Origin: Tolypocladium sp. Sup5 PDA-1
Lineage: Eukaryota; Ascomycota; Sordariomycetes; Hypocreales; Ophiocordycipitaceae
Assembly: GCA_000750105.3 (NCBI GenBank)
Contig: JPHH03000001.1
Span: 434,001 to 498,000, forward strand
Direction of reading: 5' to 3'
Length of the DNA stretch: 64,000 nt
In this document: positions 32,677 to 43,325 of the stretch, in pieces
Layout: the number at the start of each line of letters is the position of its first letter
Position numbering within the stretch: position 1 is the first letter of the stretch
Notes under the pieces: model-generated
Seen by the model: the letters and a program-made list of their open reading frames with translations, nothing else
Databases searched by the model: none
Told to the model about the DNA's origin: nothing
Made by a program: the position numbers and the translations under genes

Positions 32677-34046
32677 CTTGCCGAGAGGATGTGACCGGAT
32701 ATGAGATGGCTGCTATACACTGTACAGGAGCGTTGACGGCTACGTATACTCATCACGTCTCGGTGTGGTGCCCGTCTGGACAGTGCCATCCCGAAGGATT
32801 GAAACCTGTAGAGTCAAAAGTCACCAAATATCACAGTGCGCCATTGTAGTTTTGCCATTTAACGTTTTCAGCACATAAAAAGAAGCTGCTGTCAACGAGA
32901 GGGTCTCGCTCGTTGGCATGTCGTACATGGTTTGCCCATTCTGCCGCAGTTGTCAGACGATGGATGTCGAGTGCAAGCCGGTGAGTCTGGGCACTGGCAT
33001 CAATGACAAATCGTTCTCTATGTGTCGGTAGCAAGCCACAGATCGTCAAATATACGATGATGTTTCCTGGCTTGGGGTTGCAGTTCGTCGAAGGAGTCTG
33101 CTTGGCATGCTTTGGATCGTCAGAGACGCCAGGTAAAGGGCCAACTAGGTCGTACGCAAAAGATCTTCGGGGTCTTTTCGGAGCTCGCCGAAATGGCAAC
33201 AGCATTGGCAGCAGCATGGCTGCCTTGCACATCATCTCAGTCCAGTCCACGGCATCGCCACATGTCCAATGATGGAGTCTGCGCGCCGCCTGGCGTTCGA
33301 CCCTGCGTGGACGCCTCCTAAGACGACGCCGGCTATCAACCCGGGGATTGGGATTGGGGGTTGCAGTGGCAAAGGCAGTTTCCACGTCAAGTAGCCAGCA
33401 TCTGGCTCGGCTCGACCAAGACTTGTTGCTCGCCCCCGCTGCAGCGCAACTTGACTCATTTCATGGCGACCTTCCTCCTTGGCACAGGAGGGCATGCATA
33501 CAGCCGAGACCTTTTAACTCGAAGATGAAGTGGCAGTTGCAACCTGGATTCCGTTGTCACTGGATTGCGGAGGTGCCCAGCCCGACCCCAGGATCTCCGT
33601 CCCGTCCGCGGTGCCAGCCGTGAATAGCATTGCGGGGGATCATGGAGAAGTCTTCGACAAGACCGTACGCCCCCCATCATGCGGTTTGGCGTCATTAAAC
33701 TCAACGTTGGATAAATCAGCTTCAAAGGCATTATCAAGTCCTTGAAGGAGTTGTGGTGAAGAGGTAAACAGCTCTTGACCCGATTGTCGTGAGTTGCGAG
33801 GTTGAAGGAGCCAAGAGCTAGCCAAGAGCTATCCAAGCCAGCCTGTGATGTGCGACCACCTCGACGAATTGGGCAGGTAACTCCACCCCCACAGCATGAC
33901 GACAGCGTTGCCTCAATACGGGCAAGTTGACGTTAAGTTAATTAACATCAGGTAGGCTGCAACTTGGACAGCGAGTCTTTAGCAACGACAAGCCTGTTGC
34001 CAGCCGTCTTTCGCTTTTCCATCCTTCATCATCGCTCTTCTGTTCG
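32677..34046. other. Intergenic
   Basis: No supported gene. A minus-strand frame at 32831-33385 (184 codons) has no recognisable domain and no intron signals and was not accepted. Confidence 0.4.
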
Positions 34047-34670
34047 ATGACGCTGCTACGCTGCCCGAGCCTGCATCTCATCCTTGGCTCGCTCGTCGCA
34101 TTCACAGGCTTGGCGTTTTCCAACGTCAACTGCGCATCCTCACACCCATCCAACAACTCCATCAGCGACAAGACTTCCACGATGGCTGGCGGCGCAGATT
34201 CGAACCCCACCGGGGACCTCGCGGTCACGCTGCAGCAGACTAGCACCTCGCCCCCGACAGTGAGAGTCTCCGTGGCCAACAACAACGACCAAGAGGTCAC
34301 GATCCTGTCCTACCAGTCGCCCCTGGACGGGCTCGCCCTCCCGCTCGGTCTTCTCTCCATCACGCCGGCCGGCTCCTCGGAGTCACTGGAGCTGCTCACC
34401 ATCAAGGCAGGGCGAATGTGGCCGCCGCCGGACGACTGTCTCATCGTCGTCGGGGCCGGGGCCGTCGTGACGAATGACCTCGTCCTCAAGGCGCCAACCG
34501 TGCCCATGGACAAGCTCAGCGGCAAAGCAGCTGTCGCCCTCAAGGGCAGGTGGATGGCGGTTTGGGATCGGTCCAGGGACAGGCTCAGCGACCGTGAAAT
34601 AGAAAACTCGAGCGGCAGTGCCTTTGCCGGCGATTTTGCCACAAGGGACCTCGAGATCACCATTGGGTAG
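34047..34670 (+). CDS. Conserved-looking hypothetical protein, possibly secreted
   Basis: A 207-residue intronless frame. From the first ATG it begins with a hydrophobic stretch (LHLILGSLVAFTGLAFSNVN) that could be a signal peptide. An internal ATG at 34182 gives a 162-residue form starting MAGGADSNPTGDLAVTLQQT, where the compact domain begins. That domain is beta-rich: VRVSVANNNDQEVTILSYQS, then a Leu/Val-rich core, and VALKGRWMAVWDRSRDRLSD near the end. This pattern resembles short fungal proteins of unknown role that I cannot name. The two possible starts give different locations, secreted or cytosolic. Base composition and the lack of stops suggest a real gene although the flanks are decayed. 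Confidence 0.6.
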   Translation: MTLLRCPSLHLILGSLVAFTGLAFSNVNCASSHPSNNSISDKTSTMAGGADSNPTGDLAVTLQQTSTSPPTVRVSVANNNDQEVTILSYQSPLDGLALPLGLLSITPAGSSESLELLTIKAGRMWPPPDDCLIVVGAGAVVTNDLVLKAPTVPMDKLSGKAAVALKGRWMAVWDRSRDRLSDREIENSSGSAFAGDFATRDLEITIG

Positions 34671-35271
34671 CGGGTCTAAGGGTGCTGGCGAAATTGGCAT
34701 CAACGAGTCTCTATGAATAAAAGGTCAGCCCTCGTTGGCATTCAGTTGTAACCCCTCTCTTCTTTCAGTGAGTGCCAACCGCGCTGGGAGTAATAGCCAA
34801 TGACGGATGCCGAACAGCTCTGAGCGGCCCAGTAAGCATATACCAATCTTGGCATCAGCCAGCCTCTGCCCGAGACAACTGCATATGCGCGCACTCAACA
34901 AACAATGGCTCTCAATGCGACTAACTTGTTGATTCAGCGAATAGTGCCTTGAGACAACATTCTGATGGTTCTCATTCCTGAAAGTTGAGTGTCAACGTTG
35001 CCTCGAGGCAATGACACGCCGAGGCTTCAGACACGTCCTTGGGCGGATGTGACATCTCACCGATCCCAGCCCTTTTCAGCAGCAGGGCAATTAAATCTGA
35101 TATGCAATCTCATGGGTGTTGCTCGAAGCCACCCCCGCACGAATATATATGTATTCGATTGTCGGGGAGAAGACCGGCGGCTGCACGAACAGCAGTTGAG
35201 ATTTCACCAGGACCGTTGCCTGCCACAGCCAGAGACGCAACTCGTACCCCATTCGTCAAACAAGCCTCAGC
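34671..35271. other. Intergenic
   Basis: 0.6 kb with nothing recognised beyond the likely promoter of the gene at 35272. Confidence 0.4.
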
Positions 35272-36176
35272 ATGAGCGCCTCCAGCGCAAGTTCCTACAA
35301 AGGCACCGCTGTCTTCAAACGATTCAGTTCCTTTCTCGGCAGACTACCCAAAGGCGAGGAAGGTTGGAACGCCGAGTTGACATCGCCGGACCGAGTCGAG
35401 CAGCTACGGCAGCGCCTTATACTACCGATTGCACCGCATATCCGAGCTACATTGAGTTGGGAAGACTTCTTTCATGCCTGCGTGGAGCATGTGAAGTCGA
35501 TGGGAAACGTAGAAGACGAGGCCGTCTTCTTCAAGCTGGTTGTTCTTGGGGCGAGCCACGTAGGGATGCGGGAAACTGATGCGGACGTTGACACGGGGAG
35601 AGTCACGGTTGGCGAAGGCCACAGAGTCCGCGGCGCGATAAACAATGGCACGCGCTCGTTTCTGCGATGTTTTGACGCAAGGTCGGGGCAGTTTCCCGAC
35701 AATAATCTGATTGATTACCGGAGGGCAGTGCGGCTGGGCATTGATCTGCTCCGCATGCTCGACGAGAAGCGCATCGGCCCTCGCGCCTATGAGCTTCCCC
35801 TTTATGGTGGGTTGACCGAGCTTGCCTGCTTGCAGTTCTTGTCCTGACGACGACGTCCAGTCCGTTATATCCTCAGCACCTTCTTCTCTCTAAGCTGGTC
35901 GGACAAGTTTCTGGCGTTTTTCAACGAGGCCTTGCCTGGAATCTACCGTCCTCGGGCGCAGTGGGACTCGGAGATGGTGTCTATCCCTAATCTCGTGCAC
36001 GACAACCTTGGGGGACGGTTGAGGTACGGTGTCCTGATCTACATACGCGCCAGCACGGCTAACATGGCCGACTCGCATACAGCCGTCTGCGTATCCACCA
36101 GCTGTTGGGGGTGCCACTGAGAGTCCACGGCGGCCGGGACACCTTCTTTCATGAATCGCTGTTCCCTACCGAGTAG
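35272..36176 (+). CDS. Unnamed conserved-looking protein with an in-frame stop or ultra-short intron
   Basis: The frame from 35272 reads 191 codons to a TGA at 35845-35847 and then stays open in the same frame as FFSLSWSDKFLAFFNEALPG and EMVSIPNLVHDNLGGRL. A clear intron (36024-36082, GTACGG..TACAG with a CTAAC branch site) then leads to RLRIHQLLGVPLRVHGGRD and a stop at 36174. Treating 35841-35876 as a 36-nt GT-AG intron removes the TGA and leaves frame intact, giving 269 residues. Otherwise the TGA may be a CGA-to-TGA mutation. Coding character is strong (SWEDFFHACVEHVKSMGN, AINNGTRSFLRCFDARSG). I do not recognise the family and see no signal peptide, membrane span or catalytic motif. It may be an intact gene or a freshly inactivated one. 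Confidence 0.55.
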
Positions 36177-36704
36177 AGCAGACACACGAAGCGAATGCTA
36201 CCCCTCTTTATCTCCAGTCCCGTCTTGTAGAGATGCAGCGCGCGGTTTGGAAACCATCGGGTGATGTGTAAATACCTTGTGCCATCGGCTGCGTCTCCCG
36301 GGATAACCAAGACAACATCGACCGGCGTGGGAAACGCCGGCAGCAGAACCCCCGTGAATCCCTCGTCTTGCCACACCGTTTCGCCTGGGTCGAGTCGGAA
36401 CGCGGCGCGCTTCACTGGTCCAGTCGGGTTCTCCAAGCCCAGATCGGTAAATCTCCTATGTATTCGTCCCGACTAGCTTGTCTATAAGCAGTCGAGCCAT
36501 TGGGACGATGGGCACAAGCAGCCAGCCTACCAATTCCTGTTGCCCGGCATCACAGAGGCTCGTGCAGGCCGTCGGCAGGCCGTAGCTGTGGAGGGCGCCT
36601 TGCGACTTGATGACGGGCGCGACGAGCAGTTCCGGTGCAGCGTCGTTGCCGAGACGCTGAATGTCGTTGCTGAAGAGGAAAAACATGTGTGACGGAGTCG
36701 CCAT
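36149..36704 (-). pseudogene. Unrecognised, probably decayed gene
   Basis: Three successive reading frames on the minus strand look coding but do not join by clear splice sites. They are MATPSHMFFLFSNDIQRLGN (from 36704), ASRDEYIGDLPIWAWRTRLD (about 36480-36420) and KRAAFRLDPGETVWQDEGFT through to SVGNSDS (ending at 36149). The step between the last two needs one missing base near 36417. The family is not recognised. Its 3' end overlaps the end of the convergent gene at 35272-36176 by about 28 bp. Confidence 0.35.
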
Positions 36705-37745
36705 CGTCTCTCGGCGGAGAGGAATCCAGACGATGTTGATGCTTACATTGGGGCATCAGCTGGGGATGGCCAACGCCTTCTCTCCCATCAGTTGGGTAGC
36801 AATCACGTGGCACACCGCCGCCTCAGCTTGCAAGAAGCTCGTGTGGATGCATTTATGCATGCTCAGAAACCTGCCATGGGTCTCATCCTGATCAGTTGGT
36901 GGAAATGAAGTGTTTGCTGCAACGTGGCGCAGACGGCAGGAGTACGAATACCCCTGGCTAGCAGTAATCTTGCGCTCGCTGTTACTGGCAGCCCTGGGTT
37001 ACCAGCAACCGGGATAGGGGCTACTAACACGCGCAACGTGCGTCAGTTTGGTTGCTGGTAACTTGGTGGTAGTTCCTTAGCAGTTGCTGGTACCTATTTA
37101 GGCAACAGTGGCTGGCCTGGCTACGCACTGCATCAAGCACCCTACCAGTAATAGCTTATACCACCTAAAGTGCTACGGAGTACACCTACATCTACGAGTG
37201 TCCGGTAACTGTGCTGTCGTTCGAAGGTCTATGAGGGAGATACTTGGAGTACAGCAATTCCTTTGCATGCTGGATATCTCTATACACGGATAGTTTTGAG
37301 ACTACTGAAAGGGCCATCTGCAATCGAGGTTGTAACAATGCTTTCCATCTCCCACACTCTTCTGTTTGGCCGCCCTGGCGGTGCTACGCTTCTAACTAGT
37401 CGCCTTACCCCCAGGTCCAACTCTTTTAGAGCCACTCTTCCCCGAAACTTCCAAATCTCCCCGCTCTGCGGAGAGAATGAGGCTTCAGATACCGCCCTCG
37501 CTCTCCATAGCAGACAGTCGCAATGGTCAGGGCAGCAAAACCTCCCATGAATGCAACTCTACGCCGCATTTCGAGGAGGTGAACCCCACTTCATCAAGCC
37601 GACCGTCTTCCGAACGCCCGCCGCCAGCACTCGATGCTGTAGCCACCGTCGACGAGGGAGCCACATGGACATAGTGGTCGAAGCCGCTGACGCGTGCTGG
37701 GATGCTAAGAATCGCGAGAAACCTGTCGACGGGGAATTCTCTTGA
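36705..37745. other. Intergenic, AT-richer, with an inverted repeat
   Basis: No gene is supported. It holds a 13-bp inverted repeat at 36999-37062 and a third related GTTGCTGGTACC at about 37084. Sequence character suggests decayed mobile DNA, but no transposase is visible. Confidence 0.4.
36999..37062. repeat. 13-bp perfect inverted repeat
   Basis: GTTACCAGCAACC at 36999-37011 is complementary to GGTTGCTGGTAAC at 37050-37062, with a 38-bp spacer. It could be the end of a small non-autonomous element or a hairpin. Confidence 0.75.
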
Positions 37746-39026
37746 GTGTCACGACCAATCGAGCCTAGCGAGGCGCTCGAAGACATGTGCCTACAGCGAA
37801 GCATCGGTGAGCCTTATACAACGTATCTAGGTCTTTGCCGTTCAGCCTTTGACTTGCTGCAACGTGATGACGCAGCAGCTGGGAAAGAGCAAGAAAAAGA
37901 AGGGGTGCCTGAGACTTCCACCTTGGCGGGATCAGACTAGGCACAGTTGAGACCACATATACTCGAAATCTTTGAGACAAAACCGCTGCGCGAAGTCATG
38001 GATGATATTCAGGCTCCACTTGGGTTCAAGGCATCGTACGTATTGAGAGCCACCCCTTGACACTTGAGGATGGCCAACATGTACGCATAGGGAGGAACAA
38101 TACACGGCGGCGTTAAGTGGTGGAATGTGTGGAACGGGAAGGACATTGCAAGGCCGGAGATTACGACCACAGTACGAAAACAACAAGGGATGGTAGATGA
38201 GGTTGAACGTGACCTTGCGGCTAAACATGGATCAAACGAATACTCCACGTCGCCAAATACCTATCCACCAGATGCAGGGCTAGATGGGGTAGATGCACTG
38301 TTCAAGGACAATGTTCACGATAGGTATCAACTTCCAGCGGACCGCCTAGATGGACGAAACTTCGACGAGCCTAGCAGACGGGAGAATCTTGACTACGATA
38401 TGGAGGCTGAGCACAATATGGGTGGATCCGTGTGCGGCCAAAACGATATCAACAGCATCTTTTCTGCTGGTTCGCCTCACTCCTCCATTTCATCCCACGG
38501 TGACTTGTTTTCCATGGCCATTTATGAGTGGGTTAAACTGCTCCTAAACGACGACGACTTGATGCTTCTATACCCAATGGCTCTTTCAAGAGTCGGCCTG
38601 GACCGGTTTCGAAGAAAATTTGCCCGATTCTTGAGATTACATAGCCAAGGCCTCAAAGAAGAAGCTTCCAATGAAGCACAACGCTAGGCGGCGTAGTTTG
38701 CTCATCAGTCAGCGCGGACGACGGCTGTACAAATTGCACGTGTGTTGAAGTCGGACGGAGACGAGCAGACTGCGCCACAAAACCTGGACAACGAAATCTC
38801 AAAACCAACATAAGTCAATCAGTGGCTCAAGTCACAGGGTAGGGATTGTCAACACGCTGTTGGTGAACCAGATAGGGTGCCTGATGGCGACGGACCCCCC
38901 GACGGAAGTGATTGGGCTGAGTCGGAAGGCTCTAAAGCGCCTTCGTTTCGTAACCTCGACGAGGTTAAGGAATTCGTGATCTCAATAGAGGCATGTCGAA
39001 AATACAGAATTCCGGTCTTGGCTTAG
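37746..39026 (+). pseudogene. Clr5-domain protein pseudogene with RIP-type stops
   Basis: From 37746 the frame reads MSRPIEPSEALEDM to a TAG at 37938 and continues at once as AQLRPHILEIFETKPLREVM and GFKAS. With the next exon (after a 55-nt intron at 38036-38090: S/EEQYTAAL, then KWWNVWNGKD) this matches the fungal Clr5 domain (PF14420). One base is missing near 38111-38117, which shifts frame. The main frame then runs 38127-38684 and continues beyond further stops (TAG 38685, TAG 38694, TAA 38811) as FAHQSARTTAVQIARVLKSD and SFRNLDEVKEFVISIEACRK to 39026. Every stop can come from TGG, CAG or CAA by C-to-T on one strand. Clr5 domains occur in fungal nuclear proteins, often with repeats. The surrounding sequence is AT-rich. 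Confidence 0.72.
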
Positions 39027-40437
39027 AATTGATGGAAAGGGCAAGAACAAGGAACCGAAGATAAATAAGAGACGGCTGAAGCCTAAGAGAGCGGCATATT
39101 AGAGCCAGAGACACCTACGCCTCGAGGTGAGATATCGACATAAGAATAGACGGCACTTATCTTGCTAATATGATGTCATGGTCCAGACCACGATGATGCC
39201 AACGAGTCTGAGTCGCCAGGCATGCCGACAATCGACACTACTTGTCAGCATGGCAATGATGCCATGGTCGTGGACGTAGAGTCAAAAGAGCATATATGAA
39301 CTAACAGGACTACGATGTGGGAATGGTTGTGGCATCTTTTCCCCGCCAGTAGCAGGTTAGCAACGTTTTCCTTACGCATGCGTGAGTTTCTCTTCGGTGT
39401 CTAGTCTTTACAGCAAATGCATCTTACGTGTATATAGGGCTGTGGAGAACTCGTATATCTTGACGTTAGGGAGTTGTCGCTAGGTGGGATCAAGATATTT
39501 ACAAAGCATACTAAAAGACTCGATAAGAACATGAATGGAGGGTTTTCATGGTGTCCAACTTTCCATAGTGTAGGTTCGTAATTCGGTTTAGAGGATATCG
39601 AAATAACTGCAAAGTCGTCGATTACTACTGGACTCTTTTGACTTCCTCTCTTCGCTCAGCCAGGCTGTTAGTACAACATCTTTGCATAGGATTTTGTCGC
39701 GCGATTTCGTCCGCGTACGTCTTATATAAAAGAAGTTATGTACTTAGATGACCGGGGAGGGTGGCGGCCTGATATGCGGCCGTATGTACGGATATGTTAG
39801 TTGTCGTTTCGTTCGAAGAAACTGACCGGGCTACGATGCATTTCCTAGTGTTCAAGTGGGTGCTCAACTAGCAGCCCAGGTCGACGCCAGCACCAACAGG
39901 AAAATAGCATTTGCGCAGGAGCCAGTCAGGGAATTCGGCATCCGGCAATCTTTGCCTCTCGCATGACCAAATCGAGGAAATTCTCCGTATTACGCCTCTC
40001 TCAGTGGCCGATAACTTAAGGCCTCCGGAGCACTCGGCGGTGGCACGGCTGCTGTACCCGACGTGGCCCGCTTACCTTCGGGTGGTGTGAAAAGTTCGCC
40101 CGCCACGGACGCGATTAGGCATGTTAGAATCGATGAGGTTCACAATGAATTCCCAGAAACAAAAACTGTGGGCAGCATGACAGCTCCGAGTAATTCGGTA
40201 AATAAAGAAATAATTTGGTTAAAATGGAATAAAAAAGGAGCCGCAGTGAACGTACAGTATGAACATCCGAAACCTCAGATCGGCTGTCTAGCACCAGAGG
40301 TTGGTGCTGAGCGGGGCGGCACGTGATGCCCTTGATTAGGAATGTGTGACGGCAGGACACCATTGGCAATGCCACAATGGGGTTCTTGTGCCGTAAGTGG
40401 CCTGAAGCGAGATAAATTCTGGCCTTCAGTAGGACAC
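39027..40437. other. AT-rich intergenic region
   Basis: No gene is supported. The AT content is higher and scattered stops occur in all frames, as in decayed, RIP-affected DNA. The right end must hold the promoter of the M1 peptidase gene. An 87-codon frame at 40063-40326 looks accidental. Confidence 0.45.
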
Positions 40438-42567
40438 ATGTCGTGGTTCTCAGTCTTGAAGCGAATCAGCCTCCCTCGGTCTTCCCAGATTTCCATCACC
40501 ATCACAGCGAGGCGGGGCTTCGCATCGGTCAACATGGCGAACCGCGATCCCACCACGTTGTCCAACTACGGCGCATGGCGCACCAAGCACACGACGGTCA
40601 ACTTCAAGCTCGACTTTGAGGAGAAATGTCTCAAGGGCTCTGTCCTCCTGCAGCTGGAGAGCCAGACTGACAAGGAGAGCAAGGAGGTCGTTCTGGACAC
40701 GAGATTCGTCGACGTCTCGTCCGTCAACGTCAACTCCCGGGAGTCCAAGTGGGAGCTGAAGCCGCACTCCAACCCCTTTGGTGCGCCGTTGCACATCTCA
40801 CTTCCGGAGGGCGCTTCCAAGGGAGAGGTTGTCGACCTTGTGATCGATCTGCAGACGACGGACAAGTGCACGGCGCTGCAATGGCTCACCCCCGCTCAGA
40901 CCTCGAACAAGAAGCATCCTTACATGTTCTCGCAATGCCAGGCCATCAACGCCCGGTCAATCTTCCCGTGCCAGGACACCCCGGATGTCAAGTCGACCTA
41001 TACCTTCAAGCTCACCTCCACTCTCCCCGTGGTCGCCTCTGGTGTCCCCGTCGGCGACCATACCGCGACCCCCGGCACGGAGAAGCTCTACGAATTTGAG
41101 CAAAAGGTCCCCATTCCTTCTTACCTGTTTGCCGTCGCCTCGGGAGACATTGTCACTGCCCCCATCGGCCCCCGCAGTGTCGTTGCCACTGGCCCCAATG
41201 AGCTCGAGGATTGCAAGTGGGAGTTGGAGCAGGACATGGAAAAGTTCATGAACATTGCCGACAAGCTCATCTTCCCGTACAAGTGGGGAGAATACAATGT
41301 CTTGGTTCTTCCCCCTAGCTTCCCCTACGGAGGTCAGTTTGGCTGTGATGAGATCTACTGAAGCTTACTAACAGCCGTTGCAGGCATGGAGAACCCGGTC
41401 TACACCTTTGCGACCCCGACCATCATCAGCGGCGACCGTCAGAATGTCGACGTTATTGCCCATGAGCTGAGCCACAGCTGGAGTGGAAACTTGGTCTCCA
41501 ACGCTAGCTGGGAGCATTTGTAAGTAGCCCAAATGCTACGCCAGAGACAGCACATCAGACTGACGAATGTACAGCTGGTTGAACGAGGGCTGGACCGTGT
41601 ACCTCGAGCGCCGAATTCAGGCCGCTATCCACGGGGAACCCGAGTTTGACTTCTCTTCTATCCTTGGCTGGAAGGGCCTCGGTATGTACGCATCGATCCA
41701 ATGTTCAAGGCCCCACCGCTGATGACAACCAGAGGACGCTGTTACGATGTTCGGAAAGGACCACGAGTACACCAAGTTGATCGTCAGCCACGACAACGTG
41801 GACCCCGAGGATGTCTACAGCCAGGTTGCCTACGAAAAGGGGTTCCACTTCGTCTACTACCTGGACCGGCTGGTTGGCCGCGAGAACTTTGACAAGTTCA
41901 TTCCTCACTACTTCACCAAGTGGTCGGGCAAGTCGCTAGACTCGTTTGAGTTCCGGGACACGTTCATGGACTTTTTCAACGGCCTCGGCGATGAGGGTCT
42001 CAAGAGCAAGATTGCTACTATTGACTGGGAGGCCAGGTTTTACACGCCTGGTCTACCGCCGAAGCCTGACTTTGACACCACGCTGGTGACCATGTGCTAC
42101 GACCTGGCAGAGAAGTGGAAGGATGCCGTAAGTTCTCCAGCACGTAGCGCTCGAAGACCTATCATCTACTGACACGATCGCAGTCATTTGAGCCAAGCGC
42201 CAAGGACGTCGAGTCCTTTACCCCCAACCAGAAGCTCGTCTTCCTCGACAGGGTGTCACAGGCCGAGCCGCTGAGCGCAGAGCGGGCCCAGCTCCTGGGC
42301 AAGGTGTACGGCTTGATCTCGTCGAAGAATGTCGAGCTCAAGTCTTCATACTACCTAGTTGCTCTCAAGGCCAACGACCCGACCTGCTTCTACGGAGCCG
42401 CCGAGCTCCTCGGCCTCGTCGGTCGGATGAAGTTCGTCCGGCCCCTCTTCCGCGCGCTGTTCAAGGTGGACAAGAAGCTGGCGCTGGATACGTTTGCGAA
42501 GAACAGGGACTTCTACCACCCCATCTGCCGGGGAATGGTGCAGAAGGATTTGGGCATTCAGGACTAG
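40438..42567 (+). CDS. LAP2: Leukotriene A4 hydrolase-type M1 aminopeptidase
   Basis: Five exons, 40438-41332, 41384-41519, 41575-41681, 41733-42127 and 42184-42567, join in phase to 638 residues. The zinc site HELSHSWSGNL with the downstream glutamate in WLNEGWTVYLE and the exopeptidase signature GGMENP (split by intron 1) are all present. The N-terminal beta-saddle domain (TLSNYGAWRTKHTTVNFKLD) and the C-terminal helical domain are complete. In yeast the homologue is a cytosolic/nuclear leucyl aminopeptidase with epoxide hydrolase activity. The start is uncertain: 40438 gives an Arg/Ser-rich leader (MSWFSVLKRISLPRSSQIS) that could target mitochondria, and 40534 (MANRDPTTLSNYGAWR) gives the usual cytosolic form. 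It converges with the DUF952 gene, only 68 bp away. Confidence 0.93.
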
Positions 42568-42635
42568 ATACAGGTGTTCCGAGGTCGGTTCTACGTAGGC
42601 ACGTACCTACCCAACAACATAGGCATGCGCCCATC

Positions 42636-43040
42636 CTACTCTAGCCACGATGAGGCACCCATGCTTTCTACCCACGATTGGTTCTCTGCACGCTCAAACT
42701 TTTGTACGGAGCGGACGTCTTTTGCGCCGAAGTTGCCGTACAGATGCGGAAATCCGCCCTCCCACTTGATCGGCTCCACAAACTTGGCGAGCTCAAACTT
42801 GATCAACCACAAGTTAGAGACGGTACTGAAGAATCTGTCCGCTGTGAGGGGCACCTGCTTTGCGTTTAGCTTTTAACATTCTTCATGGGCTGCAACGTGT
42901 CTTACCTGCGTGCTTGTGCTGAGGTGAACAAAGCCGTCGTTTCTGTCCAGATCGGAGAGGGGATATTCTGCCGGAATTGGCTCTGGCGGAGCCGATGGCA
43001 CAATCTTGTACACATATGTCGGTAAAGGATTTGGCTCCAT
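42636..43040 (-). CDS. DUF952 family protein
   Basis: Two exons, 43040-42906 and 42854-42636, give 117 residues across a 51-nt intron. MEPNPLPTYVYKIVPSAPPE opens the protein, LDRNDGFVHLSTSTQVPLTA spans the splice site, and FFSTVSNLWLIKFELAKF follows. The pattern YKI, then DGFVHLS, then a histidine-containing C-terminal GGFPHLYG matches DUF952 (PF06108), small globular proteins known in bacteria and fungi without a settled function. The start lies 285 bp from that of the Ten1-like gene, so the two are probably expressed from a shared promoter. Confidence 0.85.
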
Positions 43041-43325
43041 GCTTGTAATCAAACTATAGTATAGCCACCGATTCCAATTATTGTGTTCTGATCTGCCAAC
43101 TGTCCGGGGACTGGAGAGTGGTTGCGGAGGTGATGGTGTTTAGGGTAGGTTGTCATGGCTGGTGCGGAGACGCGAAATTGCCCGCTTACCGCATCTCCGG
43201 CTCAACTTCACGTGAGGTCGAGCTTCCACCTCTCAAGAGCTCATCTGTCGCGCCCACAAATCAGCGATAGCGACATGATGCTGGAACACCACAAAGCCTT
43301 CTCATAGCGCCATCCGAGGCGCACA
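43041..43325. promoter_or_regulatory. Compact bidirectional promoter (DUF952 gene / TEN1-like gene)
   Basis: Only 285 bp separate the two divergent ATG codons, so regulatory sequences must be shared or interleaved. Two CTCAACTTCACG/CTTCCACCTCTC pyrimidine-rich patches lie on the Ten1 side. Confidence 0.55.

Noticed and set aside
32831..33385. 184-codon minus-strand frame upstream of the deuterolysin pseudogene
   Set aside because: No recognisable motif, no intron signals and an Arg-rich start. Could not be told from a chance frame.
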